A stretch of 53,269 nt of DNA, taken from assembly GCA_021800275.1 (NCBI GenBank), contig JAJYZB010000015.1, forward strand, positions 1 through 53,269, given 5' to 3'. The notes below the pieces were generated by a model that was given only the letters and a program-made list of their open reading frames with translations, was not told where the DNA came from and ran no database searches. This stretch comes from a bacterium. Lineage in GTDB: Bacteria; Vulcanimicrobiota; JABDET01. Position numbers and translations under genes: made by a program. This document shows positions 33,712 to 42,168 of the stretch, one piece after another. Numbering within the stretch: the first letter of the stretch is position 1; each line of letters starts with the position of its first letter.

Positions 33712-34374
33712 TCAGGTTGGAGCCGGTACAGGAGAGCCAGATTCAAAATAATGCCAATCCAGGATTTGGAACGAAAAACGATGCAGTTCATCCAAAATTT
33801 TCTGGGTTTCTGCCCTGTCAGAAATTTTAAAAACCATCACAATCTCTGGATATTTAGGAGAAAAGAGGATGGAGCGAACCTGCTTCGAAAACTTATGGAA
33901 GGCATCAACCACTCCTGCCCGTGTTTCTTCACTATTCACCAGAACCACCTGGAAATATCCTGGCTCTGCCCCAAACATCGTGGCAAAAAGTCGAAAAATA
34001 TCCGTTTCCGTAATAATTCCAACAAGATGGCCCTTTTCCATTACGGGAATTCCTCCAATTTTATGCTGAATCATAAGAAGAGCCGCCTGTTCAACGGGAT
34101 CATCTGAAATTACTGTCACCACGTCTTTAGCCATAATCTGTTTAATCTCTGTGATGCGAAGAATATCCAGAGACGCATTCTCGGGTAGATGGGTGACAGC
34201 AGAAGGTCTGGCTTCTCTAATATCCCTTTCTGTAACAATTCCGACCAGTCTGTGGGAGTCCAAAACAGGGAGGCGGCGAATTTTATGTTCCTGCATCAGT
34301 TTGTAAGCAGTAAAAGCAGAATCGCCTGGCTTAACCGTTATCACCGGTTTGCTCATAATATCTTTTATCAGCAT
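33712..34374 (-). CDS. Tandem CBS-domain protein with C-terminal regulatory domain
   Basis: 220 residues from the ATG at 34374 (GGAGG 9 nt upstream). Two CBS repeats: IKDIMSKPVITVKPGDSAFTA with GIVTERDI, and QIMAKDVVTVISDDPVEQA with GIITETDIF. The C-terminal 75 residues look like an ACT-type beta-alpha fold (YFQVVLVNSEETRAGVVDAF). CBS pairs bind adenine nucleotides, so this may sense energy state and act with the phosphatase encoded next. Confidence 0.88.
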   Translation of the reverse strand: MLIKDIMSKPVITVKPGDSAFTAYKLMQEHKIRRLPVLDSHRLVGIVTERDIREARPSAVTHLPENASLDILRITEIKQIMAKDVVTVISDDPVEQAALLMIQHKIGGIPVMEKGHLVGIITETDIFRLFATMFGAEPGYFQVVLVNSEETRAGVVDAFHKFSKQVRSILFSPKYPEIVMVFKISDRAETQKILDELHRFSFQILDWHYFESGSPVPAPT

Positions 34375-34401
34375 GGCAACCACCCTCCTTTTAAATTGTT
34401 T

Positions 34402-34647
34402 TTAGCTAAAACATTCATGGAAAGGACAGCGGCCTGGACCAAGCTCCCAAAAGCAGGCAGAAGGATAATGACATTTCCCAGAAACGAAGTTTTCATATAA
34501 AGGATGAAATGGACCCAGCAGCCATTCCTCTGCCAAAAGGTCAACTGTCTCTTCAGATCCCTTAACAAAAACTGCATATGCAGCAGCACTCCTGGAAACT
34601 GGAACCTTAACCTCTGATTTCCCCACCTTACTCAGCAAAACGCTCAC
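34402..34647 (-). CDS. Small Cys/His-rich hypothetical protein
   Basis: 81 residues from a GTG start with AGGAGG 9 nt upstream. The C-terminal third is rich in metal-ligand residues: C59, H60, C65, C74, H77 and C79. The N-terminal half is a plain alpha/beta-like stretch. No signal peptide. It lies 27 nt upstream of the CBS gene on the same strand, so probably the first gene of an operon with the CBS protein and the phosphatase. Family unknown; a zinc, iron or redox role is a guess. Confidence 0.6.
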   Translation of the reverse strand: MSVLLSKVGKSEVKVPVSRSAAAYAVFVKGSEETVDLLAEEWLLGPFHPLYENFVSGKCHYPSACFWELGPGRCPFHECFS

Positions 34648-34808
34648 AATGCACCGCCTCCTGGCTTAATCTTATCAAACCCAATAAAGGAAATCAATCG
34701 GATCTAAACTGAGAAAAATAGGTTTTCCGCCCGATTGCTTTTCGAGTGAGAATCTGATATCATAAGTTTGAACAATTTCAAGAACTACTGTTAAAGAGGT
34801 GAAGCAAA

Positions 34809-35033
34809 ATGAAAACAGTCGCAAATCTTGAAAAATCTTGCGAATCCAACCTCACCCCATCTGAACAAAACATTGAACACAGTCGCTTTACAAGCGGAAT
34901 TTATGTTCCAGCCGCGGTCAATGCATCCGTTTACGATTTCTTAAGTGACAAAAGAGTCTTTTCTGGAACCAGGGATGGAATTTTAATTCCTGTTGTATCT
35001 TTTTCAGGAACAACTCTCAAATCCAATAAATAG
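34809..35033 (+). CDS. Small hypothetical protein
   Basis: 74 residues from an ATG with GAGGTG 8 nt upstream, ending in TAG. Composition is soluble and polar with one Cys. The middle contains SGIYVPAAVNASVYDFLSDKRVF. No family or membrane segment recognised. It is divergent from the Cys/His-rich gene and upstream of the universal stress protein. Confidence 0.5.
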   Translation: MKTVANLEKSCESNLTPSEQNIEHSRFTSGIYVPAAVNASVYDFLSDKRVFSGTRDGILIPVVSFSGTTLKSNK

Positions 35034-35188
35034 CTTCAGCATTAACTCTTCTCTGGATTCAGTCATGATTATCAGCGGAATTTATGCGGGTTGACAGTCA
35101 AAATCAGAGGTGAAACCGATAGCCTTTTGCGACTTTTCGTGTTAAACTAAAAGCAGAGCCAAGATACAGCCAAAGGAGGCGATCGGTG

Positions 35189-36139
35189 ATGGAAAAAATT
35201 TTGGCAGCAGTAGATGGATCCTTTGCTTCAAATCAAGCATTGAAAATCGCATCGGTTTTAGCTAAATCTTTTAAAAGTTCTTTAACTCTTCTACATGTCA
35301 TGGAGTTTAAAAAAATCATGCTTCTTCATGATGATTTTACGGGCGGCTGGATTAGTTATTTAAATGAGACTGCAGAGCGTCTCCACAAAAAAGGGGAAAA
35401 AATTCTTGATGAGGCAAAACAGGGGTTGAATGTAGAAGTTATCCCGCGTCTGGAACTAGGAAACCCTGCTGAAATAATATGCGATACAGCCAAAGAAGAG
35501 GATTTCGATCTGATCACTATGGGGAGCAGAGGATTAAGTGATTTTGGAGGAATACTTCTGGGAAGTGTCAGCCACCAGGTTTTAGAAAGAAGTTCTGTTC
35601 CTGTACTTATCACAAAATCAGGGGAAGAGAAAGAGGATCGGCGGGGACCGGCCTTTAAAAAAATCCTGGCAGCAGTGGATGGCAGCAGAGGTTCAAAAAC
35701 AGCTCTTCTGTATGCCGCAAATCTTGCCCACCAGTTGCCCTTAGAACTCATTATTCTACACGCCATTCCTGATATCCGCTACACCCCCTATTACCTGGAA
35801 ACTTTTGCGGTAGAAGCAGCAGACACTATTTTACAAGACGAATTGAATCGGTTGAAAGAAAAAGGGATACAGGTTTTGCAAGATGCGGAAAAAAGTATCT
35901 CTGATTTTAAAATTTCCATAAAAAAACGTATGGAAACAGGAGATCCCTCTAAAATCATTAACAGAGTCGCGGCCGAAGAAAACGTGGATTTAATTGTGAT
36001 GGGAACTAAAGGTCCCAGTGAGTGGCTCAGCTTAGTCTCTTCAGGAACCAGTCACCGCACCCTTGAAATCTCTACCCGCCCCATACTTTTTGTAAAAGAA
36101 ACAATTGCTCATCTGGCAGCAGTAGGAGCAAAATCATGA
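35189..36139 (+). CDS. Tandem universal stress protein (two UspA domains)
   Basis: 316 residues; AGGAGG lies 9 nt before the ATG. Two UspA domains: residues 1-147 (KILAAVDGSFASNQAL ... GSRGLSDFGGILLGSVSHQVL) and about 158-307 (KILAAVDGSRGSKTAL ... GTKGPSEWLSLVSSGTSHRTL). The first keeps an ATP-binding-like G-2x-G-9x-GS pattern; the second has SSG in place of LGS. Usp proteins act in starvation and stress. The gene is 3 nt upstream of the dehydrogenase gene. Confidence 0.93.
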   Translation: MEKILAAVDGSFASNQALKIASVLAKSFKSSLTLLHVMEFKKIMLLHDDFTGGWISYLNETAERLHKKGEKILDEAKQGLNVEVIPRLELGNPAEIICDTAKEEDFDLITMGSRGLSDFGGILLGSVSHQVLERSSVPVLITKSGEEKEDRRGPAFKKILAAVDGSRGSKTALLYAANLAHQLPLELIILHAIPDIRYTPYYLETFAVEAADTILQDELNRLKEKGIQVLQDAEKSISDFKISIKKRMETGDPSKIINRVAAEENVDLIVMGTKGPSEWLSLVSSGTSHRTLEISTRPILFVKETIAHLAAVGAKS

Positions 36140-36142
36140 AAA

Positions 36143-37144
36143 ATGAAAGCGGCTATTTTAAAAAATCAACAGTTGATTGAAACCAGACCTCTTCAGTTGG
36201 GTGAATTTCCTAAACCAAAGCCCCAGCCAGATGAGGTTCTAATTCGAGTTTCTGCCTGCGGTGTCTGCAGAACTGATCTGCATATCATTGAAGGAGATTT
36301 GCCTGTTACTCATTTTCCACTTGTTCCAGGCCATCAAATTGTTGGGAAAATCGTGGAATCTGGTTCTTCCTGCGTTCGGTTTAAAATCGGCGACAGAATT
36401 GGAATTCCCTGGCTCAGAAAAGTCTGCGGAACCTGCCCTTATTGTGTCAATGGCAGAGAAAATCTATGCGACTCATCCCAATATACGGGCTATCATGCGA
36501 ATGGAGGATATGCTGAGTTCGCCACTGTCCCAGAAGATTTTGCTTATCCTATTCCTGAAAATCTAACAGATGAGCAAGCCGCACCTCTTTTATGTGCTGG
36601 AATCATTGGATACCGCGCTTTTAAAAAAAGTAGCAGCCATTTAGGCGGAAAACTGGGAATTTTTGGATTTGGTTCTTCTGCACACATCATCATTCAAATT
36701 GCCCTGCATAAGGAACGAGAAGTTTTTGTTATCAGCAGAGGGGAAAAACATCGAAAATTGGCAGAAGAATTAGGAGCCAGATGGGTCGGAAGATCGGCAG
36801 AACTCCTCCCTGTTAAACTGGACAGCGCTATTGTTTTTGCCCCTGCAGGAGAAGTTGTTCCTGCCGCTCTTAAATCCGTTGACAAGGGGGGAACTGTTGT
36901 CCTGGCAGGAATTCATTTAACAGACATTCCTGCCCTGTCTTATGAAGAGCATCTTTTCCATGAAAAAAAGCTGGTCAGCGTGGAATCTAACACACGTCAA
37001 GACGGAAACGAACTTTTCCAAGAGGCAGCAGGGATTAAACTTATCCCCTACACCACTTCTTTTCCTCTTTCTGAGGCAAATGAAGCTCTTATAAAACTAA
37101 AACAAGACGAAATCACAGGTACAGCCGTTTTAAAAATTCAATAA
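36143..37144 (+). CDS. Zinc-dependent alcohol dehydrogenase (MDR family)
   Basis: 333 residues. Catalytic-zinc motif CGVCRTDLHIIEGDLP with C39 and later VPGHQIVGKIV (His, Glu). The structural-zinc lobe CGTCPYCVNGRENLC has four Cys. A Rossmann segment follows at KLGIFGFGSSAHI, where GFGSSA replaces the usual GxGxxG. It resembles the AdhP/zinc-binding alcohol dehydrogenase group using NAD(P). The substrate is unknown. Co-transcribed with the stress protein upstream. Confidence 0.92.
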   Translation: MKAAILKNQQLIETRPLQLGEFPKPKPQPDEVLIRVSACGVCRTDLHIIEGDLPVTHFPLVPGHQIVGKIVESGSSCVRFKIGDRIGIPWLRKVCGTCPYCVNGRENLCDSSQYTGYHANGGYAEFATVPEDFAYPIPENLTDEQAAPLLCAGIIGYRAFKKSSSHLGGKLGIFGFGSSAHIIIQIALHKEREVFVISRGEKHRKLAEELGARWVGRSAELLPVKLDSAIVFAPAGEVVPAALKSVDKGGTVVLAGIHLTDIPALSYEEHLFHEKKLVSVESNTRQDGNELFQEAAGIKLIPYTTSFPLSEANEALIKLKQDEITGTAVLKIQ

Positions 37145-37338
37145 ATGCCGCCTGAACAATCTTAAGGTTATGATCCCAAGTTGGATTCAACCAGAGTCAA
37201 ACCATTGACCGATAGATTTTTAAAAATCCTACTAAAGAAACCATTTTTTGTGATGAGAATCACCGACATTCATCTTCATTTAAGTTACAATAAGTTTAAG
37301 ACAAAAATTGAAGATAAAACTTCGAGGAGGAGAGGAAA

Positions 37339-37635
37339 ATGGCGGGAGCGCTTGTCGAACGAAAATTAATCCCCTTTCAAAACAGAGCGATAGTTTTTAA
37401 TTCAAAAACCGCCGTTGAAAAAGGGAATGAACTGCGCGACATCGCAACCCTCTTTTCCCTCTTTTTCATCTTTTTTGAGATTTCATTTGTAGCTGTATCC
37501 TTTGCTCTCCAATTTTCTCCTTTAAACGAACTCCCCACAGGAATAACTACTGCTTTGTGGGACCTCCGCCTCTTTATCTCAGCAGGAGCGGCCTGCCTGA
37601 TTTTTTCAACCATTTCAAACAGACTGCAGCCATGA
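37339..37635 (+). CDS. Small two-helix membrane protein
   Basis: 98 residues; AGGAGGAGAGGAAA precedes the ATG, a strong ribosome site. Two predicted membrane helices at about 40-61 and 74-93, with a short loop between. The N-terminal 35 residues are soluble and basic. No family recognised. It converges with the porin gene, 10 nt between stops. The 194 nt upstream contain no other gene. Confidence 0.65.
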   Translation: MAGALVERKLIPFQNRAIVFNSKTAVEKGNELRDIATLFSLFFIFFEISFVAVSFALQFSPLNELPTGITTALWDLRLFISAGAACLIFSTISNRLQP

Positions 37636-37645
37636 TATACGGGGA

Positions 37646-39043
37646 CTAGAAGCCTTCTTGAAGAAAGAGATTGAAGCGGTTGTCAATCCCTGGAGGTTCT
37701 GCTTTGTAATCAGTCACCCAGTAAAAATAATCCAACCCCAAAGTCAATCCGCTCCCCAAATTAACTCTTTGAGCAAGGGTCCATGCGGAATTTTTAACTC
37801 GCCCGAAAGATTGTGAAGGAAGAAAATCTCCTGCCAGGGGGTTATCCAAAAAATATCCGGGATAAATCCAATAATTTTGTGCTGCTCTGAAGCCCATTTC
37901 TATCCATCCCCCTCTAGAGGCAATTTCAGATCCTGTCAAAAAATTAATGTTCTGTCCAATTCCCCCAGTCACATCCGCCAGATCTGCCCCTGTCCAGAGC
38001 TTGCCGTGAATCAAATACCAAGGACTAACTGGGGCAGTGAAATCAGCGCCTAACAAATCGGTAAAAAAGCGATTCTTTCCCAAAATAGTTCCTGAAGATA
38101 GTTTTTGTTCTCCTTGAGCCCCCCAAATTCTAAAACTGTAGGGCTGCCCATGAACACTTGATTTCCAGTTATACCCCAATAAAAGCGAGAAAAGAGGCAG
38201 TTGTGAAGTTTCTCCTGAAATAAATCCCGAACTGTCCAGTACAGCATTATCCACAGCTCCTTCCATGCCTGCTTCTCCCGCAATTTGGAAACCTGTTTCA
38301 GGAGTATATCCAATTTGAATTTGAGGGCGGCGGTACCCGATATCTCCTAAATTTCCCATATTGGTTGGAACTGCATCCACGACAGGGAGAACCTGCCCGA
38401 AAAGATCCCAATCCTGCCCGAACTCAAAATATAATGGACCTTTCTGGATTCGCGCATAAGCCAGATGAAGTCGAGCAGCTGGTTTCGATCGGCTGACAAT
38501 ATCGGGATTTAAGTCTCCTGGAACTGAAATCGCATTCGCAAAATCGAAATCTACAATTCCACTGGGATTCCATCCTCCTGGGAGAGTCGGAGCTTTTATA
38601 CTTAATCCAATACGTGTATATCTGGCCGTAAAGGCTAATGCTCCTGCCTGCTGCTCTTTAAAAGCAGGATCCTTGGGAGAGAGCACAAATGAGGGTCCTT
38701 CTGTGAAATTTGTGGCATGACTGTCAGAAAATACATCTCCTCTGACAAATCCGTAAAGCTTTACTTTGTAACCCTTTGGAATTCCGACAAAGTTTTTAGA
38801 GGAGTGAGATGTTTTTGGATGAGAAGTTGTTTTGTTTTCTAACTGATTCACCATCTTCTGTAGCAGTTCCAATTTTGACTGCTCTTCCAGTATCTGGTTT
38901 TCCTGTGTTTGTATCTGCTCCTGCAGCTTTTTTATAATAGCCTTTTTTTGAGAATTTGTCGTGGAACTGTGCGGCCATACTGTCCCTCTAAGTAATAAAA
39001 CGACCACAAAAAATATAAAAACTAACTTTTTTCGATCTATCAT
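37646..39043 (-). CDS. Outer-membrane porin with N-terminal coiled coil
   Basis: 465 residues from the ATG at 39043 (AGGAGG 5 nt upstream). Signal peptide (KKLVFIFFVVVLLL), then a coiled coil of about 45 residues (QKKAIIKKLQEQIQTQENQ), then a long beta-barrel with alternating aromatic strands (VKLYGFVRGDVFSD, RYTRIGLSIKAP, FEFGQDWDLFGQ) and a terminal FNLFLQEGF ending in Phe. The layout resembles DcaP/OprP-type porins, whose coiled coils trimerise in the periplasm. Five 11-nt Pho-type repeats upstream suggest it admits phosphate or phosphorylated solutes. Confidence 0.85.
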   Translation of the reverse strand: MIDRKKLVFIFFVVVLLLRGTVWPHSSTTNSQKKAIIKKLQEQIQTQENQILEEQSKLELLQKMVNQLENKTTSHPKTSHSSKNFVGIPKGYKVKLYGFVRGDVFSDSHATNFTEGPSFVLSPKDPAFKEQQAGALAFTARYTRIGLSIKAPTLPGGWNPSGIVDFDFANAISVPGDLNPDIVSRSKPAARLHLAYARIQKGPLYFEFGQDWDLFGQVLPVVDAVPTNMGNLGDIGYRRPQIQIGYTPETGFQIAGEAGMEGAVDNAVLDSSGFISGETSQLPLFSLLLGYNWKSSVHGQPYSFRIWGAQGEQKLSSGTILGKNRFFTDLLGADFTAPVSPWYLIHGKLWTGADLADVTGGIGQNINFLTGSEIASRGGWIEMGFRAAQNYWIYPGYFLDNPLAGDFLPSQSFGRVKNSAWTLAQRVNLGSGLTLGLDYFYWVTDYKAEPPGIDNRFNLFLQEGF

Positions 39044-39071
39044 GTTCCCCTCCTCGCTCACTTTCAATAGA

Positions 39072-39149
39072 AATATAACAGATTCCATGAAACAAATCTA
39101 CTAAGAGGAAGTTAAAAATTATTAACTGAGGCTTAATTTTCTCTTAATT
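39072..39149 (-). promoter_or_regulatory. Pho-box promoter of the porin gene
   Basis: On the minus strand, TTAA/CTAA-core heptamers begin at 39149, 39138, 39127, 39116 and 39105, exactly 11 nt apart. The -10 box TATATT is at 39077-39072, 28 nt after the start of the last repeat. The same geometry occurs upstream of pstS, the MFS permease and ppx. It lies 29 nt from the porin ATG. Confidence 0.75.
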
Positions 39150-39284
39150 TTTTACAATAAGAATTGAAACTGTGTTTGCTAACCTGAATGGTTCATGGAC
39201 TATCACTTAATCTGCGGGAGGGTGACGCATATTCTCATGAATGCATCAAACTGAAAAGGAACATAAAACATATATCAGCAAATC

Positions 39285-39316
39285 AAAAAAGGAACAGAGT
39301 TTATCACCCTGTTCCT
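39285..39316 (-). terminator. Rho-independent terminator after Cys-rich protein gene
   Basis: An 8-bp stem pairs AGGAACAG (39290-39297) with CTGTTCCT (39309-39316) around an 11-nt loop. On the minus strand it runs into a T tract (plus A at 39285-39290). It is 32 nt beyond the stop at 39349. Confidence 0.85.
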
Positions 39317-39348
39317 TAATCAGTCTTTAAACTGTGGTTAATGACTCT

Positions 39349-39933
39349 TTACTTTTTTCCGCCCATACGCAAACAAACCCCTTTTTTCATTAAAAGACAG
39401 ACCTCATGATTTAAAGAGCGCACTCCTTTTTTCATTGCCGCGCAGGCCTCTCCTTTCATAGGAGAAAATCCGATTTTTTCTTTGACCAAACAGCATCTTC
39501 CTCTTGGGCAGCAGACGCTCCCAGTGCAGCAAGCATCATGCCAGTGTTTTTTCCATTTAATCAAGGGCATTTCTGTCACCGTTAAAACACGGTTATGAAG
39601 ATTAACGTTTCCTGTTACTTCAATCCGCTGCAAGAAATATTTTTTCATCATTTTAAGAGTCGCATGAGAAAAAGGGCTAAAACGAAAAACGTAATAATCT
39701 GTGTAATCTGGCTTTCCCTTTTTAATCGGAACAAAAACAGGCTCTTCTTGTGATTTTTGGGACAGTTTGCAGCTCATTCCCTGTTTCGAACAGTTTTCTC
39801 CATTAATTAAGCCGATCCATGTTCCGTGAATCTCTTTAAATTTCATATCTTTGCTAGCCCTCGCGGCCGAGAATAAAAAAAGAGAAACCATTAAAACAGC
39901 TAACGCCGCGGCAATTCTCGCTAAATTTTTCAC
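39349..39933 (-). CDS. Exported Cys-rich protein, function unknown
   Basis: 194 residues from the GTG at 39933, which has AAGGAG 9 nt upstream; the ATGs at 39942 and 39939 sit too close to that site. A clean signal peptide (KNLARIAAALAVLMVSLFLF, then SAARA). The mature part has a beta-like region ending in GNVNLHNRVLTVTEMPLIKW, then a tail with 9 of its 11 Cys, including three CC pairs in DACCTGSVCCPRGRCC, and many Lys and Met. Could bind metal or be disulphide-rich in the periplasm. Ends at its own terminator. Confidence 0.65.
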   Translation of the reverse strand: MKNLARIAAALAVLMVSLFLFSAARASKDMKFKEIHGTWIGLINGENCSKQGMSCKLSQKSQEEPVFVPIKKGKPDYTDYYVFRFSPFSHATLKMMKKYFLQRIEVTGNVNLHNRVLTVTEMPLIKWKKHWHDACCTGSVCCPRGRCCLVKEKIGFSPMKGEACAAMKKGVRSLNHEVCLLMKKGVCLRMGGKK

Positions 39934-40073
39934 TGACATCATCTCCTTTCTATCAAGCATTAAAACGCTGCTCAATGATCTATGTCATATGCTTATTCAA
40001 TGAAACAACTTTACATCCTTTATAATTTTTGTCTTCCTGATAAAATGGTTTAGGTTTAAGATTGATGGGATCT

Positions 40074-40817
40074 TTACCCAGAGATTAAAAACTCATCCCC
40101 ACCTGCTAAAGGGGTATGAGCCTTGAATAAATCGACCGAAATTTTAATGGTATTGTACAGAGTTCCTTCGGGATGGGACATTATAATTTGCGTTTCCACA
40201 TCCGATTTGATTAATCGTCCCTCTTTAACAGCGAAATAAGTAGCTCCACTGCAGATCACTTTTTGAGAAAAACCCTGGCTGAAATCGATCACTGTTTCGG
40301 GATTAGAGACGACAATTCGAGCGCAGTCATATCCTTTTAGTTTATCAATAGAAGCGAGATTATAATTGAATTTTAAAGCATACGGGGGAAGATTTTGACC
40401 AGTGGTAGGATCTTGAAGGGAGACCTGGCTTTCACCATTCCAAGTTTCTCCCATAAAAACAGGCCTTGAGGGGAATGACGGCTGACTGGATGGGCTTTGC
40501 AGGCTCGTTTCAAGAACATCTCCATTCTTAGCCATTTTCATTCGAACACTCACTGGTTTAGCCACTGCAGGATCCAGGTGAATGTCCTGATCGTTTTTAA
40601 CTAGTTGTTTAGACTCAACCAGCATTTCGAGGTTGTAACTTCCGTCACCATTGACTCCTAAAATCTTCTGCGTCATTTGCATTTTCAGAGTATCTCGATC
40701 TTGCTGCGATTCGGAGCCAGATCGCGCCTCCCTGCTTGAATCCACTGTGATTTCATAAACATACTCTTCGTTCTTTGCCATTTTATACTGCAAGATCACA
40801 GCTTCTTTTGGTGACAT
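40074..40817 (-). CDS. Hypothetical protein, mostly beta
   Basis: 247 residues; GGAGGG lies just upstream of the ATG. No signal peptide or membrane helix. Predicted mainly beta: YKMAKNEEYVYEITVDS, DGSYNLEMLVES, GETWNGESQVSL and GATYFAVKEGRLIKSDVETQI, resembling repeated sheet proteins of the DUF6263-like kind. Family not certain. It lies 81 nt downstream of the membrane protein gene. Confidence 0.6.
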   Translation of the reverse strand: MSPKEAVILQYKMAKNEEYVYEITVDSSREARSGSESQQDRDTLKMQMTQKILGVNGDGSYNLEMLVESKQLVKNDQDIHLDPAVAKPVSVRMKMAKNGDVLETSLQSPSSQPSFPSRPVFMGETWNGESQVSLQDPTTGQNLPPYALKFNYNLASIDKLKGYDCARIVVSNPETVIDFSQGFSQKVICSGATYFAVKEGRLIKSDVETQIIMSHPEGTLYNTIKISVDLFKAHTPLAGGDEFLISG

Positions 40818-40898
40818 CTCTCCCTCCTCATTTCAACTCATTGAGTCTTTTCTAGCGATTTCGACACAAGAGCCTGTCCTCCTTTACTTGAGGCGCTC

Positions 40899-41606
40899 TT
40901 ATTTATAATGGTAGTGCAGTTCGCTGTACAGATCTCCTATTGACCTGATCAAAAGAAAAATAAAAAGCAAAAAGAAAAAGCAGGCAAGGTATCCAGCCGC
41001 GATTTCCGGAATAAAATATCTAAACCCCATAAGCTTCACAAAAACATAAACAAAAATTATAATCACGAAACAAGCAGCAGTCAGAATCAGGTTTGCAAAA
41101 AATTTTTCCCAATAGACAAAACCCATTTCGTTTAAATCTTCTAAAATCCCCTTCACCTGAACAGCCCATAGAAACTCATCTCCTTCGGCAAACCTGAAAA
41201 AACAAACAGGAAAAATTAAAAGAAGTAAAACAAAGGAGATCGCTGCTCCAGCCGCTAAAAAAAGCGCTAAAAAAACGTGATAAACCAGGAAGCCGGGTGT
41301 AACATCCGAAAAATTTCTATTCAAAAAAACAGGGAGCATAAAAATAACCGCTAGTGAAGAGACAGCTATTGAGGGAGAAAAAACTATCATCTTTAGAAGA
41401 ACAAATCTAATCCCAGACACAAAATAATTTTTCAGGTTTCCCAACTCTGGCGGCGCAAAACTCTTTTCAGTCAAATATCTCCTGGAAAGTCTTACGATCC
41501 AGCCGAAAATAAAAAAATTCAAGATTGGAATCGGCAAAAAAAAGGCTAAAACAGCGCTCCATGCAAACAACTGCGGGTTATCTAGCAGCCATGTTAAATC
41601 TTCCAT
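40899..41606 (-). CDS. DUF4013-like integral membrane protein
   Basis: 235 residues with five or six hydrophobic helices. The N-terminal LFIFGWIVRLSRRY-like loop followed by FAPPELGNLKNYFVSGIRF matches the DUF4013 signature (PPLPEWxNxxxxFxxG). No catalytic motif. Gap of 4 nt after the TPR protein gene upstream, so co-transcribed. Function unknown. Confidence 0.7.
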   Translation of the reverse strand: MEDLTWLLDNPQLFAWSAVLAFFLPIPILNFFIFGWIVRLSRRYLTEKSFAPPELGNLKNYFVSGIRFVLLKMIVFSPSIAVSSLAVIFMLPVFLNRNFSDVTPGFLVYHVFLALFLAAGAAISFVLLLLIFPVCFFRFAEGDEFLWAVQVKGILEDLNEMGFVYWEKFFANLILTAACFVIIIFVYVFVKLMGFRYFIPEIAAGYLACFFFLLFIFLLIRSIGDLYSELHYHYK

Positions 41607-41610
41607 CTAT

Positions 41611-42126
41611 CTATTTTGTTTTTTTGAGGAGAGCTTTCGCCTGCTCCAGGTCTGTTTTTAAATTCTTTCCGCCTGGATTTAATTTTAACGCTTTTTGAAA
41701 ATGGTGGACAGCATTCGCGATTTTATGTTCCAGCAAATCTACTTTGCCCAACAACTCTTGGATTCGATAATCAGATGGCGCCAACATCTGAGCTCTTTGA
41801 AGCATCTTTCTGGCTTTCTTATTCTTTCCGACAGCCATCAGAGCCTCGGAATATTTTTGAAGAACTAAAGGGTCATCAGGAGATTCTTTTGCGATTTTCC
41901 TCCATTTTTTTAAATTCGAAGCAGAATGTTTAACAGGAGAAGGAGTAGGGGGGGTAGGAGGGGTTTTGATTTGACTGCCCAAATAAACAGAAAGAATACT
42001 TGTCAGGAGAGAGCCTAACAAAAAAGTGGCTAAAACAACGATACTGATCCATCTCCATTTTTTGGGGTGTTTTACTTGTTTAAAATTCCCTTTTTTTTCA
42101 ACGTTTGTTCTTTTATCTGAAGGCAT
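41611..42126 (-). CDS. Membrane-anchored TPR protein
   Basis: 171 residues from the ATG at 42126 (a TTG two codons earlier is possible). A basic cytoplasmic tail, one membrane helix (about 28-49), a Pro/Thr linker, then two to three TPR units (about 70-165; DPLVLQKYSEALMAVGKNKKA, DYRIQELLGKVDLLEHKIANA). Likely an inner-membrane anchored periplasmic scaffold. Divergent from the translin-like gene by 42 nt. Stop is TAG. Confidence 0.75.
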   Translation of the reverse strand: MPSDKRTNVEKKGNFKQVKHPKKWRWISIVVLATFLLGSLLTSILSVYLGSQIKTPPTPPTPSPVKHSASNLKKWRKIAKESPDDPLVLQKYSEALMAVGKNKKARKMLQRAQMLAPSDYRIQELLGKVDLLEHKIANAVHHFQKALKLNPGGKNLKTDLEQAKALLKKTK

Positions 42127-42168
42127 ACTCAAGCTATATAATTTGACTTTGTTTTTCGAGACCCTTTA

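Noticed and set aside
34368-34589. 73-codon minus-strand frame overlapping the Cys/His-rich gene
   Set aside because: It is in another frame without a ribosome site. The frame at 34402-34647 has AGGAGG and a plausible composition.
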